Shown: positions 31,530 to 39,674 of the stretch, piece by piece
Layout: each line of letters opens with the position of its first letter
Position numbering within the stretch: the stretch's first letter is position 1
From: Streptomyces acidicola
GTDB taxonomy: Bacteria > Actinomycetota > Actinomycetes > Streptomycetales > Streptomycetaceae
Length of the DNA: 40,327 nucleotides
Reading direction: 5' to 3'
Assembly (NCBI RefSeq): GCF_009377235.1
Contig: NZ_VMNX01000069.1
Span: 1 to 40,327, forward strand
Notes under the pieces: generated by a model
Told to the model about the DNA's origin: nothing
Seen by the model: the letters and a program-made list of their open reading frames with translations, nothing else
The model's database searches: none
Made by a program: the position numbers and the translations under genes

Positions 31530-31716
31530 CTCAATCCGGACGGACGCCGAATCCTGCCGCCGCCCGGAACCGCAAACTCACCCGTGCATGGCAGGAGCGG
31601 GGGACCCACAGGCACTACCGCCTGTTCCGGTCTCCGGAACAGGCTTGGGGTCAAGCCGTGCACGAGTACGGCCGGGCATCTCCAGCTCGCACCCGACAGC
31701 TCACCTCGTAGGCGCC
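31530..31716 (+). ncRNA. Cyclic di-AMP riboswitch (ydaO-yuaA class)
   Basis: The leader shows the conserved blocks of this class in order: GCCGAATCCTGCCG (31546-31559), GGAACCGCAAACTCACCCGTG, GCAGGAGCGGGGGACCCACAG, TTGGGGTCAAGCC and ACCCGACAGCTCACCTCGTAGGCG. Between them is a variable perfect hairpin, CCTGTTCCGG-TCT-CCGGAACAGG (31621-31643). It ends 15 bases before the ATG of a LysM-M23 cell-wall hydrolase. In streptomycetes this riboswitch class precedes wall-lytic genes such as rpfA and lowers expression when c-di-AMP is high. One usual base differs (GGGGTCAAGCC instead of GGGGTGAAGCC). Boundaries are approximate. Confidence 0.92.
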
Positions 31717-31731
31717 GGAGAGGAATTCGTC

Positions 31732-32754
31732 ATGCCCGCGAGGGGTAAACACCGTCGCCCGAAGTCCCTGCGTTTCACCCGCTCGATAGCCGTCGCCGGA
31801 ACCGGTGGCGCCGCACTCGCGCTTCCGCTGATCGGCGCCGCTGGAGCCCATGCCGCGACCGCGGGCTCCGTTTCCCAGAAGGTGACGTCGGTTTCCCCGA
31901 AGGTCGTCACCGGTAAGAGCGAAAATTCCGCCGCGGAGCAGGCCGAGAAGTCGGCCGCCACCAAGAAGACCGCGAAGCGGATCTATTCGGTGCGGCCCGG
32001 AGACTACCTTTCCAGGATCGCCGAGGAGCACCATGTCGCCGGTGGCTGGAAGAAGATCTACGCGGACAACCGCGAGGCCGTCGGCTCCGACCCGTCGCTC
32101 ATTCACCCGGGCCTGAAGCTCACGCTCGGCGGAAAGGCCCCGTCGGGAGACAGCGCTTCGAGCGACAGCACGTCGGGCGGCGGCAAGGCGACGGATAAGC
32201 CTGCCTCCTCGGACAAGCCTGCCTCCTCGGACAAGACCGCCTCCTTGGTGCAGACCGAGTCGAAGCAGGCCGAGCCGGAGCAGACCGAGACGCCCGGGAA
32301 CGAGCCGACCTCCACGTCGGTCACCCCGAGCGCGGAGGCCGGCGGCTCCGGCTTCATGCTCCCCGTCGAGGGCGCCTCCGTCGGCACCGCCTACAAGACC
32401 GCGGGCAGCATGTGGTCCAGCGGCTACCACACCGGCGTCGACTTCGTGGTCCCGACCGGAACCAGCCTCAAGGCCGTGGGTGCGGGCACGGTCGTCACCG
32501 CGGGCTGGGGCGGCGCGTACGGCAACCAGGTCGTCATCCAGCTCGACGACGGCCACTACGCGCAGTACGGCCACCTCTCCTCGCTCTCCGTCTCGGCGGG
32601 CCAGAGCGTGAGCGAGGGCCAGGAGATCGGCCTCTCCGGCGCGACCGGCAACGTCACCGGTCCGCACCTGCACTTCGAGATCCGCACGGGTCCGGACTAC
32701 GGCTCGGACATCGATCCGGTCGCGTACCTGCGCTCGAAGGGCGTCAGTCTCTGA
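31732..32754 (+). CDS. Secreted LysM and M23 peptidase (cell-wall hydrolase)
   Basis: A 340-residue exported endopeptidase of the lysostaphin type that cleaves peptidoglycan cross-bridges. A signal peptide occupies about residues 1-42 (basic start, then SIAVAGTGGAALALPLIG, ending AHAA). A LysM domain spans about 84-132 (YSVRPGDYLSRIAEEHHVAG to LKLTLGG). A Ser/Lys/Glu-rich linker follows with a short repeat, KPASSDKPASSDK. The M23 domain spans about 205-340 with HTGVDF and HLHFE supplying the Zn ligands. ATG 31732 has GGAGAGGAA upstream. Expression is likely controlled by the c-di-AMP riboswitch ahead of it, linking wall turnover to that second messenger. Confidence 0.95.
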   Translation: MPARGKHRRPKSLRFTRSIAVAGTGGAALALPLIGAAGAHAATAGSVSQKVTSVSPKVVTGKSENSAAEQAEKSAATKKTAKRIYSVRPGDYLSRIAEEHHVAGGWKKIYADNREAVGSDPSLIHPGLKLTLGGKAPSGDSASSDSTSGGGKATDKPASSDKPASSDKTASLVQTESKQAEPEQTETPGNEPTSTSVTPSAEAGGSGFMLPVEGASVGTAYKTAGSMWSSGYHTGVDFVVPTGTSLKAVGAGTVVTAGWGGAYGNQVVIQLDDGHYAQYGHLSSLSVSAGQSVSEGQEIGLSGATGNVTGPHLHFEIRTGPDYGSDIDPVAYLRSKGVSL

Positions 32755-32780
32755 CCTGCCCGCAGCTCCGCCGACCGCCT

Positions 32781-32821
32781 CCGAAGGCCGGACCCCATGA
32801 TCCCCGGGGTCCGGCCTTCGG
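32781..32821 (+). terminator. 16-bp perfect terminator after M23 peptidase gene
   Basis: CCGAAGGCCGGACCCC (32781-32796) pairs perfectly with GGGGTCCGGCCTTCGG (32806-32821) with a nine-base loop. The rest of the gap to 33055 contains no gene that I can support. Confidence 0.88.
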
Positions 32822-33055
32822 CGTGTCCGGGTGGCTGTGAGTGGTGGGGTGAGAGCGAGTCGTCCGTGAGCGGTGGGGCGACGTCGTTCGGGAGTGCTCC
32901 GTGATCTTCGTGATCAGCACAGTGCGGTCGTGTGGCATGGCCGGTCGTCCTATCGACAGTGGTGTGGAAGTGACGACACAGTCGTCTTCAGCAAGCGCTT
33001 TCCGTGCCTGCCGACCACACAGCACTGCGCCCGTACACCGCCACAAAGGAGCGTC

Positions 33056-33772
33056 ATGACCACTCGCAGAGCCTTCGGAGTCCTCACCGCCGGTGCCGCC
33101 CTCGCGGCGCTGGCGCCGGTGCCGACGGCGAGCGCCACGCCCCGCGACCGTCGCGGACGGCTGATCGCGGCGGACGACTTCCGGCACGGCCTCCGTCAGT
33201 GGGCCACCGAACTGCAGGACGGCGGCACCGTCACGGCCTCTGGCGGTGTCCTGGAGATCGACGTGCCGAGCGGTGCCACGGTCTGGTTCCGGAAGCGGTT
33301 CGAGGGCCCGTACGTCATCGAGTACACAGCCACGCCCGTCTCCGCGGGTGGCGCCAACGACCGGGTGTCCGACCTCAACAACTTCTGGAACGCCGTCGAC
33401 GTACGGTCGCCCGACGACATCTTCGCCACCGAGCGGGGCGGAGCGCTCGCGGAGTACGACTACCTCAAGACCTATTACGCGGGCTACGGCGCCAACACCA
33501 ACACCACGACACGGCTGCGCCGTTATGTCGGCGAGGCCGGAGTGCGGCCGTTGGTCTACGACTACACGGAACCACTGCTCGTCGCCAACGAGCCCCACCA
33601 CGTGCGGATCGTCTCCGACGGCCCCACGGTCCAGTGGTGGAACAACGGGCGGCTGGTCTTCGACTACATCGACCCGGAGCCGTACACGAGCGGACACTTC
33701 GCGTTCCGTACCGTGTGGAGCCACTTCCGGATCACAGGCTTCCGGGTCTGGCGGCTCGCTCAACGTCCCTGA
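33056..33772 (+). CDS. Secreted DUF6250 domain protein
   Basis: A 238-residue exported protein. The N-terminus MTTRRAFGVLTAGAALAALA has a twin-arginine-like RR and a hydrophobic core, with probable cleavage after TASA (residue 27), so Tat export is likely. The rest resembles DUF6250, a concanavalin-like beta-sandwich often found with polysaccharide-degrading enzymes. Characteristic pieces are DDFRHGLRQW, RVSDLNNFWNAVDVR, YYAGYGANTNTTTRLRRY, and the end HFAFRTVWSHFRITGFRVW. No catalytic residues are established. ATG 33056 has AAAGGAG upstream. It stands alone between two terminator-like hairpins, so it is probably monocistronic. Confidence 0.82.
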   Translation: MTTRRAFGVLTAGAALAALAPVPTASATPRDRRGRLIAADDFRHGLRQWATELQDGGTVTASGGVLEIDVPSGATVWFRKRFEGPYVIEYTATPVSAGGANDRVSDLNNFWNAVDVRSPDDIFATERGGALAEYDYLKTYYAGYGANTNTTTRLRRYVGEAGVRPLVYDYTEPLLVANEPHHVRIVSDGPTVQWWNNGRLVFDYIDPEPYTSGHFAFRTVWSHFRITGFRVWRLAQRP

Positions 33773-33802
33773 CGCGAGGCTTATTCCGCAGTTGACCAAC
33801 AC

Positions 33803-33833
33803 TTGACGAGTGGCCTATCTCACCGCTCGTCAA
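33803..33833 (+). terminator. Hairpin between DUF6250 and SGNH genes
   Basis: TTGACGAGTGG (33803-33813) pairs with CCGCTCGTCAA (33823-33833), 11 pairs including one G-U, with a nine-base loop. It lies 30 bases after the DUF6250 stop. It could instead be an operator for the SGNH hydrolase gene. Confidence 0.55.
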
Positions 33834-33884
33834 CCGTTTCCTACGGTCGCGTAGCTCACATCCCACGGTGAATCATGACCCCAT

Positions 33885-34703
33885 GTGGCAGACGATTCGA
33901 AGAATGACATGAGATCAGTGATCGGGTCGTACGTGGCGGTGGGGGACAGCTTCACCGAGGGCGTCGGCGACCCCGGCCCCGACGGGGCGTTCGTCGGCTG
34001 GGCCGACCGGTTCGCGGTACTCCTCGCGGACCGGCGCCCGGAGGGCGACTTCGACTACACCAACCTCGCCGTCCGCGGGAAACTGCTCGACCAGATCGTC
34101 ACGGACCAGCTCCCGAGGGCGAAGGAACTCGCTCCGGACCTGGTCTCCCTCTGTGCCGGCGGCAACGACATCCTCCGGCCCGGATCCGACCCCGACGAGG
34201 TCGCCGAGCGCTTCGAGCGCGCCGTCGCCGACCTCACCTCCGCCGTCGGCGCCGTCATGGTGACCACCGGCTTCGACACCCGTGGCGTGCCCGTGCTGAA
34301 GCATCTGCGCGGCAAGATCGCCACCTACAACGGGCATGTGCGCGCCATCGCCGACCGGTACCGGTGCCCCGTGCTGGACCTCTGGTCCCTGAAGACCGTC
34401 CAGGACCGGCGCGCCTGGGACGACGACCGGCTGCACCTGTCGCCCGAGGGCCACACGCGCGTGGCGCTGAGGGCGGGCCAGATCCTCGGCATCGAGATCC
34501 CCGCCGACCCCGACCAGCCCTGGCCTCCGCTCCCGCCACGCGGCACCTTCGAGGTCCGCCGCGACGACATCCACTGGGCCCGCGAGTACCTGGTCCCCTG
34601 GATCGGGCGCCGGCTGCGCGGCGAGTCCTCCGGGGACCGCGTGGTGGCCAAGGGGAGCCTGTCGCCGGACGACATCAAGATGCGGATCGATTCGGCGGTC
34701 TGA
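33885..34703 (+). CDS. SGNH/GDSL family hydrolase
   Basis: A 272-residue esterase-type hydrolase. Block I is VGDSFTEGVGDPG with the nucleophile Ser, block III is CAGGNDILRPG, and block V is DDRLHLSPEGH with the Asp-x-x-His dyad, so all catalytic elements are present. There is no signal peptide, which suggests a cytosolic acyl or acetyl esterase. GTG 33885 gives an N-terminus MADDSKNDM; ATG 33909 begins closer to the domain, and neither has a strong ribosome site. The C-terminal 60 residues (RDDIHWAREYLVPWIGRRLR) are conserved in actinobacterial relatives as I recall. It converges with the TetR gene. Confidence 0.87.
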   Translation: MADDSKNDMRSVIGSYVAVGDSFTEGVGDPGPDGAFVGWADRFAVLLADRRPEGDFDYTNLAVRGKLLDQIVTDQLPRAKELAPDLVSLCAGGNDILRPGSDPDEVAERFERAVADLTSAVGAVMVTTGFDTRGVPVLKHLRGKIATYNGHVRAIADRYRCPVLDLWSLKTVQDRRAWDDDRLHLSPEGHTRVALRAGQILGIEIPADPDQPWPPLPPRGTFEVRRDDIHWAREYLVPWIGRRLRGESSGDRVVAKGSLSPDDIKMRIDSAV

Positions 34704-34820
34704 GGGAACGGCCGGCCGCGACGGCGAGCGGACGGCCGGGAGAGGGGGCGAGGCAGTGGTGTCAGGGCGCGACGGCCCGGCTTGCTCCGTATGCCCGGGC
34801 TCGGGCTCAGCTGTCCGGGC

Positions 34821-35441
34821 TCAGCTCCTCGCCGCCGTCAACGCCTCACGCTTGAGGCCCAGTTCGCGGGCGAGGGCCTCGTCGGCCCACTCCAGGGTGC
34901 GGGTGCGGGAGACGGCGCCCTCGTAGGCGGTGGTCTGGACGGCGAGACCGTCCAGCAGGGCGGTGAGACGGAGAGCGGCGGTGGCCGGGTCGGGGCACTG
35001 GAACTCACCGGCCGCCACGCCCTCCGTGATGACCTCGGTGATCGCGGCCTTCCACCGCCGGTCGAGGTTACGCGTCACCTCCCGCAGCACGGGCTCGCGC
35101 AGTGCCGCCGCCCAGCCCTCGATCCACAGCCGCCAGCCCTTGGCCTGCCCGGTCGGCGCATACCAGCGCACGGCCGCCCGCAGCCGCCGCAGCGCGGTCG
35201 TCCGGCGGCCGAGCAGCTTGCGCAGATGGGCGAGATCGTCCTCGGCGGCGTATGTGAACGCCTCGGCCACCAGCTTCTCCTTGGTCGAGAAGTGGTAGAG
35301 CACCAACGCGTTGCTCACCCCGAGGACCGAGGCCACGTCGGCGATCCGAACCGCCGTCACGCCCCGCACCTCGATCTGCCCGACCGCGGCCCGCAGCAAC
35401 TCCTCACGTCGCTCCGCCACGCTCAACCGCACTCTGCTCAC
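34821..35441 (-). CDS. TetR family transcriptional regulator
   Basis: A 206-residue repressor. The N-terminal HTH spans about residues 10-55 (RREELLRAAVGQIEVRG, IADVASVLGVSNALVLYHF, STKEKLVAEAF), ending in the YHF-x-x-K-E-x-L motif. The rest is a ligand-binding helical domain like the BetI/TetR_C_6 type, with WIEGWAAALREP and LTALLDGLAVQ. Start GTG 35441. A candidate operator (GTACG-N5-CGTAC) lies 17 bases upstream, suggesting autoregulation. It follows the dehydrogenase gene on the same strand after 74 bases, so the two may be co-regulated. The ligand is unknown. Confidence 0.9.
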   Translation of the reverse strand: MSRVRLSVAERREELLRAAVGQIEVRGVTAVRIADVASVLGVSNALVLYHFSTKEKLVAEAFTYAAEDDLAHLRKLLGRRTTALRRLRAAVRWYAPTGQAKGWRLWIEGWAAALREPVLREVTRNLDRRWKAAITEVITEGVAAGEFQCPDPATAALRLTALLDGLAVQTTAYEGAVSRTRTLEWADEALARELGLKREALTAARS

Positions 35442-35457
35442 GCGGCAACCCTAATCC

Positions 35458-35472
35458 GTACGCGATACGTAC
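35458..35472. promoter_or_regulatory. Candidate TetR operator
   Basis: GTACG (35458-35462), spacer CGATA, CGTAC (35468-35472). This inverted repeat lies in the 74-base gap directly upstream of the TetR gene, where a repressor would block its own promoter. Confidence 0.4.
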
Positions 35473-35515
35473 CTGATCCGCGCCCGTAGACGAGTGCGCC
35501 GGTCGTCACCGGTCG

Positions 35516-36706
35516 TCACCGGTACCAGCCGAACCGCTCCGCGATCACCGGCAACCGGTCGGCGGCGAGGGCGTGGGCGGCCGTACGCGGAGTCGTTCCG
35601 TCGGCCCCGGCGCGGGCCAGCGTCCGGTCGACGAGGGCGCGCATCGAGCGGCGGACATGGGTGAACGCCTCCTCCGCGTCCGCCTCGACGTCCCCGAACA
35701 GCGTCCACCACCACCAGGCGTTCGTCGCGGAGTTGACCACGACGTCCGGCAGGACGGTGACCCCGCGCGCGGAGAGAAGTTCCTCGGCCTCGGGCAGGAC
35801 TGGCATGTTGGCGGCCTCGGCGATCCAGCGCGCAGTGATCCGTGCCTGGTTCCCGCTGTCGATCGCGTACGAGACCGCCGCGGGCACCAGTACCTCCACA
35901 TCGGACGACAGCCAGGCCTCACCGGGAAGCTCCCGGTCGTCGGGGCGCAGCACCGCGCGGTCGACCGTCCCGTACACATCACGGGCGGCGAGCAGCACCT
36001 CCACGTCGAGCCCCTGTGGGTTGCTGATCGTGCCCTTGATGTCGGCGACGGCCACTACCGTGAGTCCCGCGCGCGTGAGGAAGCGCGCCGTGGCCCCGCC
36101 CATGGTGCCCAGCCCCTGCAGGGCGACCCGTGTCCCGGCGTACGGCACGCCCGCCCGGTCGAGGGCGGTCAGCACCGACTCGGCCACCCCGCAGCCGCCG
36201 ACCAGCTCGTCCAGCCCGATGCCGTCGACCCGCAGCGCGAAGGCGTCCGCGAGCCGCCGCCGGGCCGCCGTCTCGTCGTCGAGCAGCGGGTACACGGCCT
36301 GGATCGACGAAACGAGTCCCGCCTCGGCTGCGGCCCGGTCCACCAGGTCCTGGGTGAGGCCGAGGTCCTCACCCGTGGTCCAGAAACTCTCGATGTACGG
36401 GCGCATCGCACGGAGGTAGCGGACCAGCAGGCCGTACGCCTCCGGATCGCGCGGGTCGCAGTCGATGCCGCCCTTCGCACCGCCCAGCGGGATGTAGCGG
36501 CTCTCCGGATGACCCTCCGGGTCGTAGTGCAGCGCCTCCTTCATGGTCATGCCCCGGGCCAGCCCCTCGACCTCCTCGGGTGTGCAGCCCGGCCGCATCC
36601 GCAGTCCGCCGCTGGCGACTCCGCGCGCCAGCCGGTCCACCACGAGGAAGCCGCGGCGGCCGGTGATGTGATCGGTCCAGGTGAGCGACATGAGAGGGGC
36701 GTGCAT
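35516..36706 (-). CDS. Glu/Leu/Phe/Val dehydrogenase family protein
   Basis: A 396-residue NAD(P)-dependent amino-acid dehydrogenase. The substrate domain includes GGLRMRPGCTPEEVEGLARGM, MTMKEALH and the catalytic-region Lys in PLGGAKGGIDCDP. The nucleotide-binding motif is LQGLGTMGGATARFL (G-x-G-x-x-G), and LVPAAVSYAID and VNSATNAWWWW follow. Length suits the valine/leucine/glutamate dehydrogenase group (about 350-450). ATG 36706 has GGAGA upstream; a longer in-frame start at 36775 has no ribosome site. The exact amino acid cannot be fixed from sequence. The stop codon lies in a tandem 10-mer, GGTCGTCACC twice. Confidence 0.88.
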   Translation of the reverse strand: MHAPLMSLTWTDHITGRRGFLVVDRLARGVASGGLRMRPGCTPEEVEGLARGMTMKEALHYDPEGHPESRYIPLGGAKGGIDCDPRDPEAYGLLVRYLRAMRPYIESFWTTGEDLGLTQDLVDRAAAEAGLVSSIQAVYPLLDDETAARRRLADAFALRVDGIGLDELVGGCGVAESVLTALDRAGVPYAGTRVALQGLGTMGGATARFLTRAGLTVVAVADIKGTISNPQGLDVEVLLAARDVYGTVDRAVLRPDDRELPGEAWLSSDVEVLVPAAVSYAIDSGNQARITARWIAEAANMPVLPEAEELLSARGVTVLPDVVVNSATNAWWWWTLFGDVEADAEEAFTHVRRSMRALVDRTLARAGADGTTPRTAAHALAADRLPVIAERFGWYR

Positions 36707-36857
36707 CGGGTCTCCTCGGGGGTGTGAGCCGACCGCAGTTACTGAATCATGGGTCAGTACGGGGCAGTATGGCATCCCGCTGCGACACCGCGGGCCCGGC
36801 GTTGTCGGAGGGGCGGCCCATAATGGAATGCCTCAGTGACATCACCAGGAGGTGACC

Positions 36858-38054
36858 GTGTCGGGTTTCCGTTCCACGAGTTCCGGGCTGCGCGGGCTGC
36901 GGCCCGCCGCCTTCGGCGCGGATCCAGGCGGTGCGCGCCTGGAGCGGATCCGCAGGTCGCCGAATTTCGCGAACGGCGCGTTCGTGAACCCGGAGGGTAC
37001 GCGTGTGCGCCCGGCGGGTGGCGCCGCGCTCGACATGGCGAAGCGCTATCTCCGCAAGGAGGAGCGCGCCCTCCGCGCCCCTGCCGGCTCTGTGCCGGTG
37101 CACGCCACCACCCTGGCCGACCTGGCCCGGCCGCCCGCGAGTGGGCTGCGGCTGACCTGGATGGGGCACTCCAGCGTGCTCGCCGAGATCGACGGTCACC
37201 GTGTGCTCTTCGATCCCGTCTGGGGCGAGCGTTGCTCCCCGTTCGCCTTCGCCGGTCCCAAGCGGCTGCATCCGGTGCCGCTGCCGCTGGCCGCGCTCGG
37301 CCCGGTCGACGTCGTCGTGATCTCCCATGATCACTACGACCACCTCGACCTGCCCACCATCAAGGCCCTGGTCGGCTCGGACACGCTGTTCGCGGTGCCC
37401 CTCGGCGTCGGCGCCCACCTGGAGCACTGGGGCGTCTCCGAGACGCGGATACGAGAGCTGGACTGGACCGAGTCGACGAAGATCGGCGGCCTCACCCTGA
37501 CGGCCACCCCGGCCCGCCACTTCTGCGGCCGCGGCCTGCGCAACGCCCAGCACACGCTCTGGACCTCCTGGGCCGTCGCGGGCGAGACGCACCGGATTTA
37601 CCACAGCGGCGACACCGGGTACTTCGAGGGATTCCGGGACATCGGTGCCGAGCATGGTCCCTTCGACGCCACGATGATCCAGATCGGCGCGTACAGCGAG
37701 TTCTGGCCGGACATTCACATGACGCCCGAGGAAGGCATGCGCGCCCACCTTGACCTCCAGGGCGGGAGCCCGGCCGGGGTGATGCTGCCGATCCACTGGG
37801 GCACTTTCAATCTGGCGCCGCATGCGTGGGCGGAGCCGGGGGAGTGGACGAGGGATGCTGCTGAGGAGGTTGGGCAGGCGGCTGCGTTTCCCCGTCCGGG
37901 CGAGCCCTTCGAGCCTGCGGGTGCCCTCCCTGTCGATCCGTGGTGGCGGGCGGTTTCGGCGCCTGTCGCGCGTCCGTGGCGGCGCCCCGTAGGGTCGCAG
38001 ATCACGTCCGCGGAGGTCAGTCGTCCCGATGTCGATCTTGCCGGTGAGCGGTGA
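36858..38054 (+). CDS. MBL-fold metallohydrolase, NAPE-PLD-like
   Basis: A 398-residue metallo-beta-lactamase-fold hydrolase. The metal motif is H157-D-H159-Y-D161-H162, with further ligands in ARHFCGRG, YHSGDTGYFEGF and PIHWGTFNL. The preceding WMGHSSVLAEIDGHRVLFDPV and the spacing match the N-acylphosphatidylethanolamine-phospholipase-D/UlaG-like group. About 100 residues before the fold are basic. I chose GTG 36858 because AGGAGG lies five bases upstream; GTG 36852 overlaps that site. No signal peptide is evident. The gene ends inside a GGTGAGC heptamer repeat, so the C-terminal residues (VDLAGER) may vary between strains. Lipid hydrolysis is only a family-level guess. Confidence 0.87.
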   Translation: MSGFRSTSSGLRGLRPAAFGADPGGARLERIRRSPNFANGAFVNPEGTRVRPAGGAALDMAKRYLRKEERALRAPAGSVPVHATTLADLARPPASGLRLTWMGHSSVLAEIDGHRVLFDPVWGERCSPFAFAGPKRLHPVPLPLAALGPVDVVVISHDHYDHLDLPTIKALVGSDTLFAVPLGVGAHLEHWGVSETRIRELDWTESTKIGGLTLTATPARHFCGRGLRNAQHTLWTSWAVAGETHRIYHSGDTGYFEGFRDIGAEHGPFDATMIQIGAYSEFWPDIHMTPEEGMRAHLDLQGGSPAGVMLPIHWGTFNLAPHAWAEPGEWTRDAAEEVGQAAAFPRPGEPFEPAGALPVDPWWRAVSAPVARPWRRPVGSQITSAEVSRPDVDLAGER

Positions 38055-38066
38055 GCGGTGAGCGGT
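38043..38066. repeat. Heptamer tandem repeat over the MBL-fold gene stop
   Basis: GGTGAGC is repeated three times with a partial fourth copy. The stop codon TGA 38052-38054 lies within it. Gain or loss of one seven-base unit would shift the reading frame at the gene end. Confidence 0.6.
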
Positions 38067-38298
38067 GACGCGGCCAACGGACGATCTTGTTGAGATTGTG
38101 GGGATGCTGAGCGACATGCCGTGCCGGGAGCGGGAGCGTGTGATGCGGGACATCGACGGACCCCCTCGGAAAGGGCGTCGAACGTTGCCGCAGCACGTCC
38201 GCGCGCACGGAGAGCAGAGCGGAGAAGGCTACGTCCTCATAGGCAGTTGTTCGGGTTTGCATCCGGTATGTGGGCGCTGGGGAAAGCTTCCGTCCTGA
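38065..38298 (+). CDS. Hypothetical protein fragment, doubtful
   Basis: GTG 38065 opens a 77-codon frame beginning MTRPTDDLVEIVGMLSDMP, with a helical, charged first half (RERERVMRDIDG) that looks protein-like and a second half that does not. No family is recognised. Codon bias is weaker than in neighbouring genes. It may be the broken start of a former gene. From its end to the Endo H gene stop (38299-38539) I see no gene on either strand. Confidence 0.3.
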   Translation: MTRPTDDLVEIVGMLSDMPCRERERVMRDIDGPPRKGRRTLPQHVRAHGEQSGEGYVLIGSCSGLHPVCGRWGKLPS

Positions 38299-38539
38299 CC
38301 AGTACCTCTTCGGCCGAACCATTTGAGAAGGAAGGGCGCCGGGAGCGCTGGAGGAACGTTCCACGACCTGGCGGCCCTCTCGATCCCGCGCGCTGGGCGG
38401 AACCTCGGTCGCCGGGCCGAGGGCAAGTTCGAAGCCGAGAAATGGTGCGTTGACCTGTGCGTGTTCAAGTGCCGGCGGACCGCCCGCGGGTGACCGTGCC
38501 GCTGACATCGTTGTCGACGGCGCGGTCCGTGCGGGTGCC

Positions 38540-39454
38540 TTACGGCGTGTGGACGGCGTCACTGCCGTACAGCTCCCTGGTGAACGCGGAGACGTCGGCG
38601 CTGCGATCGGTGCTGTCGAGGTTGTACGTCAGATAGACGCCGTATCCCTCGCTGACGGTGCGACGGGCGAGATTGGCGGCCGTGCTCTGTGAGGTCCGGC
38701 CGATCTCGACGGCCGCCGGTGACAGCTTCGACTTGGGCAGTGCGATGCCGGGGACCTGCCATGTGCCGTAGTACGGGTTCCAGGCGTAGTCGAACTTGGT
38801 GGAGACGTCGACGCCGCCGTAGGACAGGCGCGAGGCGGCCGGGCCGATGTTGTAGAGGCTGATGATCTTGTCCGGCATGTTCGCGCGCAGTGCTGTCACC
38901 AGGTGCACGAATGAGCTGTCGTTGGGCTGGGCGGTGCCGTTGTTGCCGTACTCGGCGTATTCGTCGTCGAAGTCGATGCCGTCGAGACCGTACTTGTCCA
39001 CGGCGTCCGACATCTGCTTCGCGAATGCCGAAGCCGCCTGCTGAGACGTGAAGTTGGCGAACCCTGCGCCCTGGTGGTTGCCGAGCACCGAGAGCACGAC
39101 CTTGATGCCCTGCTGCTGCAACGGCCGTATCTCCGTGGCGGCGTTGTCGAGGACGCGCTGCACGTTCTCGTTGAAGTACAGATACGCCGCCTTCGTGCTC
39201 GTGTCGTAGTTGATGTTCGCCGCGAAGATCACGGCGATGTCGAAGACGTTGCCGCCACCGTCGGCGAGCGTGTACTTGCCGGCGTTGAGCATGCTGTTGT
39301 TGTTCACCTCGATGTAGGCCACCGAGGTCGGCCCCAGCTTGGCGGGAGCGGGGGCCGCCGCGCCGGTCGTGGCGGTCGTGTCGAAGGCGAGGGCCGCGAC
39401 TGCCGAGAGCGCGAGCGCGGCGGTCCGTACTCTGCTCCGTACCAGAGTGAACAT
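38540..39454 (-). CDS. Endo-beta-N-acetylglucosaminidase H-type (GH18), secreted
   Basis: A 304-residue exported glycosidase closely resembling Endo H of Streptomyces plicatus, which cuts between the two core GlcNAc residues of high-mannose N-glycans. The signal peptide is about residues 1-33 (RVRTAALALSAVAALAF). The mature part begins with PTSVAYIEVNNNSMLN. The catalytic motif is DGIDFDDEYAEYGNNG, residues 158-173; Asp163 and Glu165 correspond to Asp130 and Glu132 of the mature enzyme. The C-terminus TRELYGSDAVHTP also matches. ATG 39454 has GGGAG ten bases upstream. It is bordered on its upstream side by a decayed transposase, suggesting the gene lies in a rearranging region. The 220 bases upstream (39455-39674) hold no gene. 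Confidence 0.95.
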   Translation of the reverse strand: MFTLVRSRVRTAALALSAVAALAFDTTATTGAAAPAPAKLGPTSVAYIEVNNNSMLNAGKYTLADGGGNVFDIAVIFAANINYDTSTKAAYLYFNENVQRVLDNAATEIRPLQQQGIKVVLSVLGNHQGAGFANFTSQQAASAFAKQMSDAVDKYGLDGIDFDDEYAEYGNNGTAQPNDSSFVHLVTALRANMPDKIISLYNIGPAASRLSYGGVDVSTKFDYAWNPYYGTWQVPGIALPKSKLSPAAVEIGRTSQSTAANLARRTVSEGYGVYLTYNLDSTDRSADVSAFTRELYGSDAVHTP

Positions 39455-39674
39455 CGTTGGTCGTCTCCCATCGCATGGTTGGCGCCCGACTTGTTCGAAG
39501 CGCCGAGTGAGCTCTCCGAGCTTTCTGTCGCCGGGACCGAATACCGAGAAGCGTGCGCGAACTCTTCATGACTTCCCCACGTGACTCAGCGCAACTCCGA
39601 GTCGATACAAGCGAGTTGGGGCATGCAGATCAACGGTCGGCATGGTCCTGCGGGAGATCGGTGGACCCTCGGGG

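Noticed and set aside
32873..33055. Upstream extension of the DUF6250 gene
   Set aside because: The in-frame ATG 33056 has AAAGGAG and starts a proper signal peptide; the extension would bury it.
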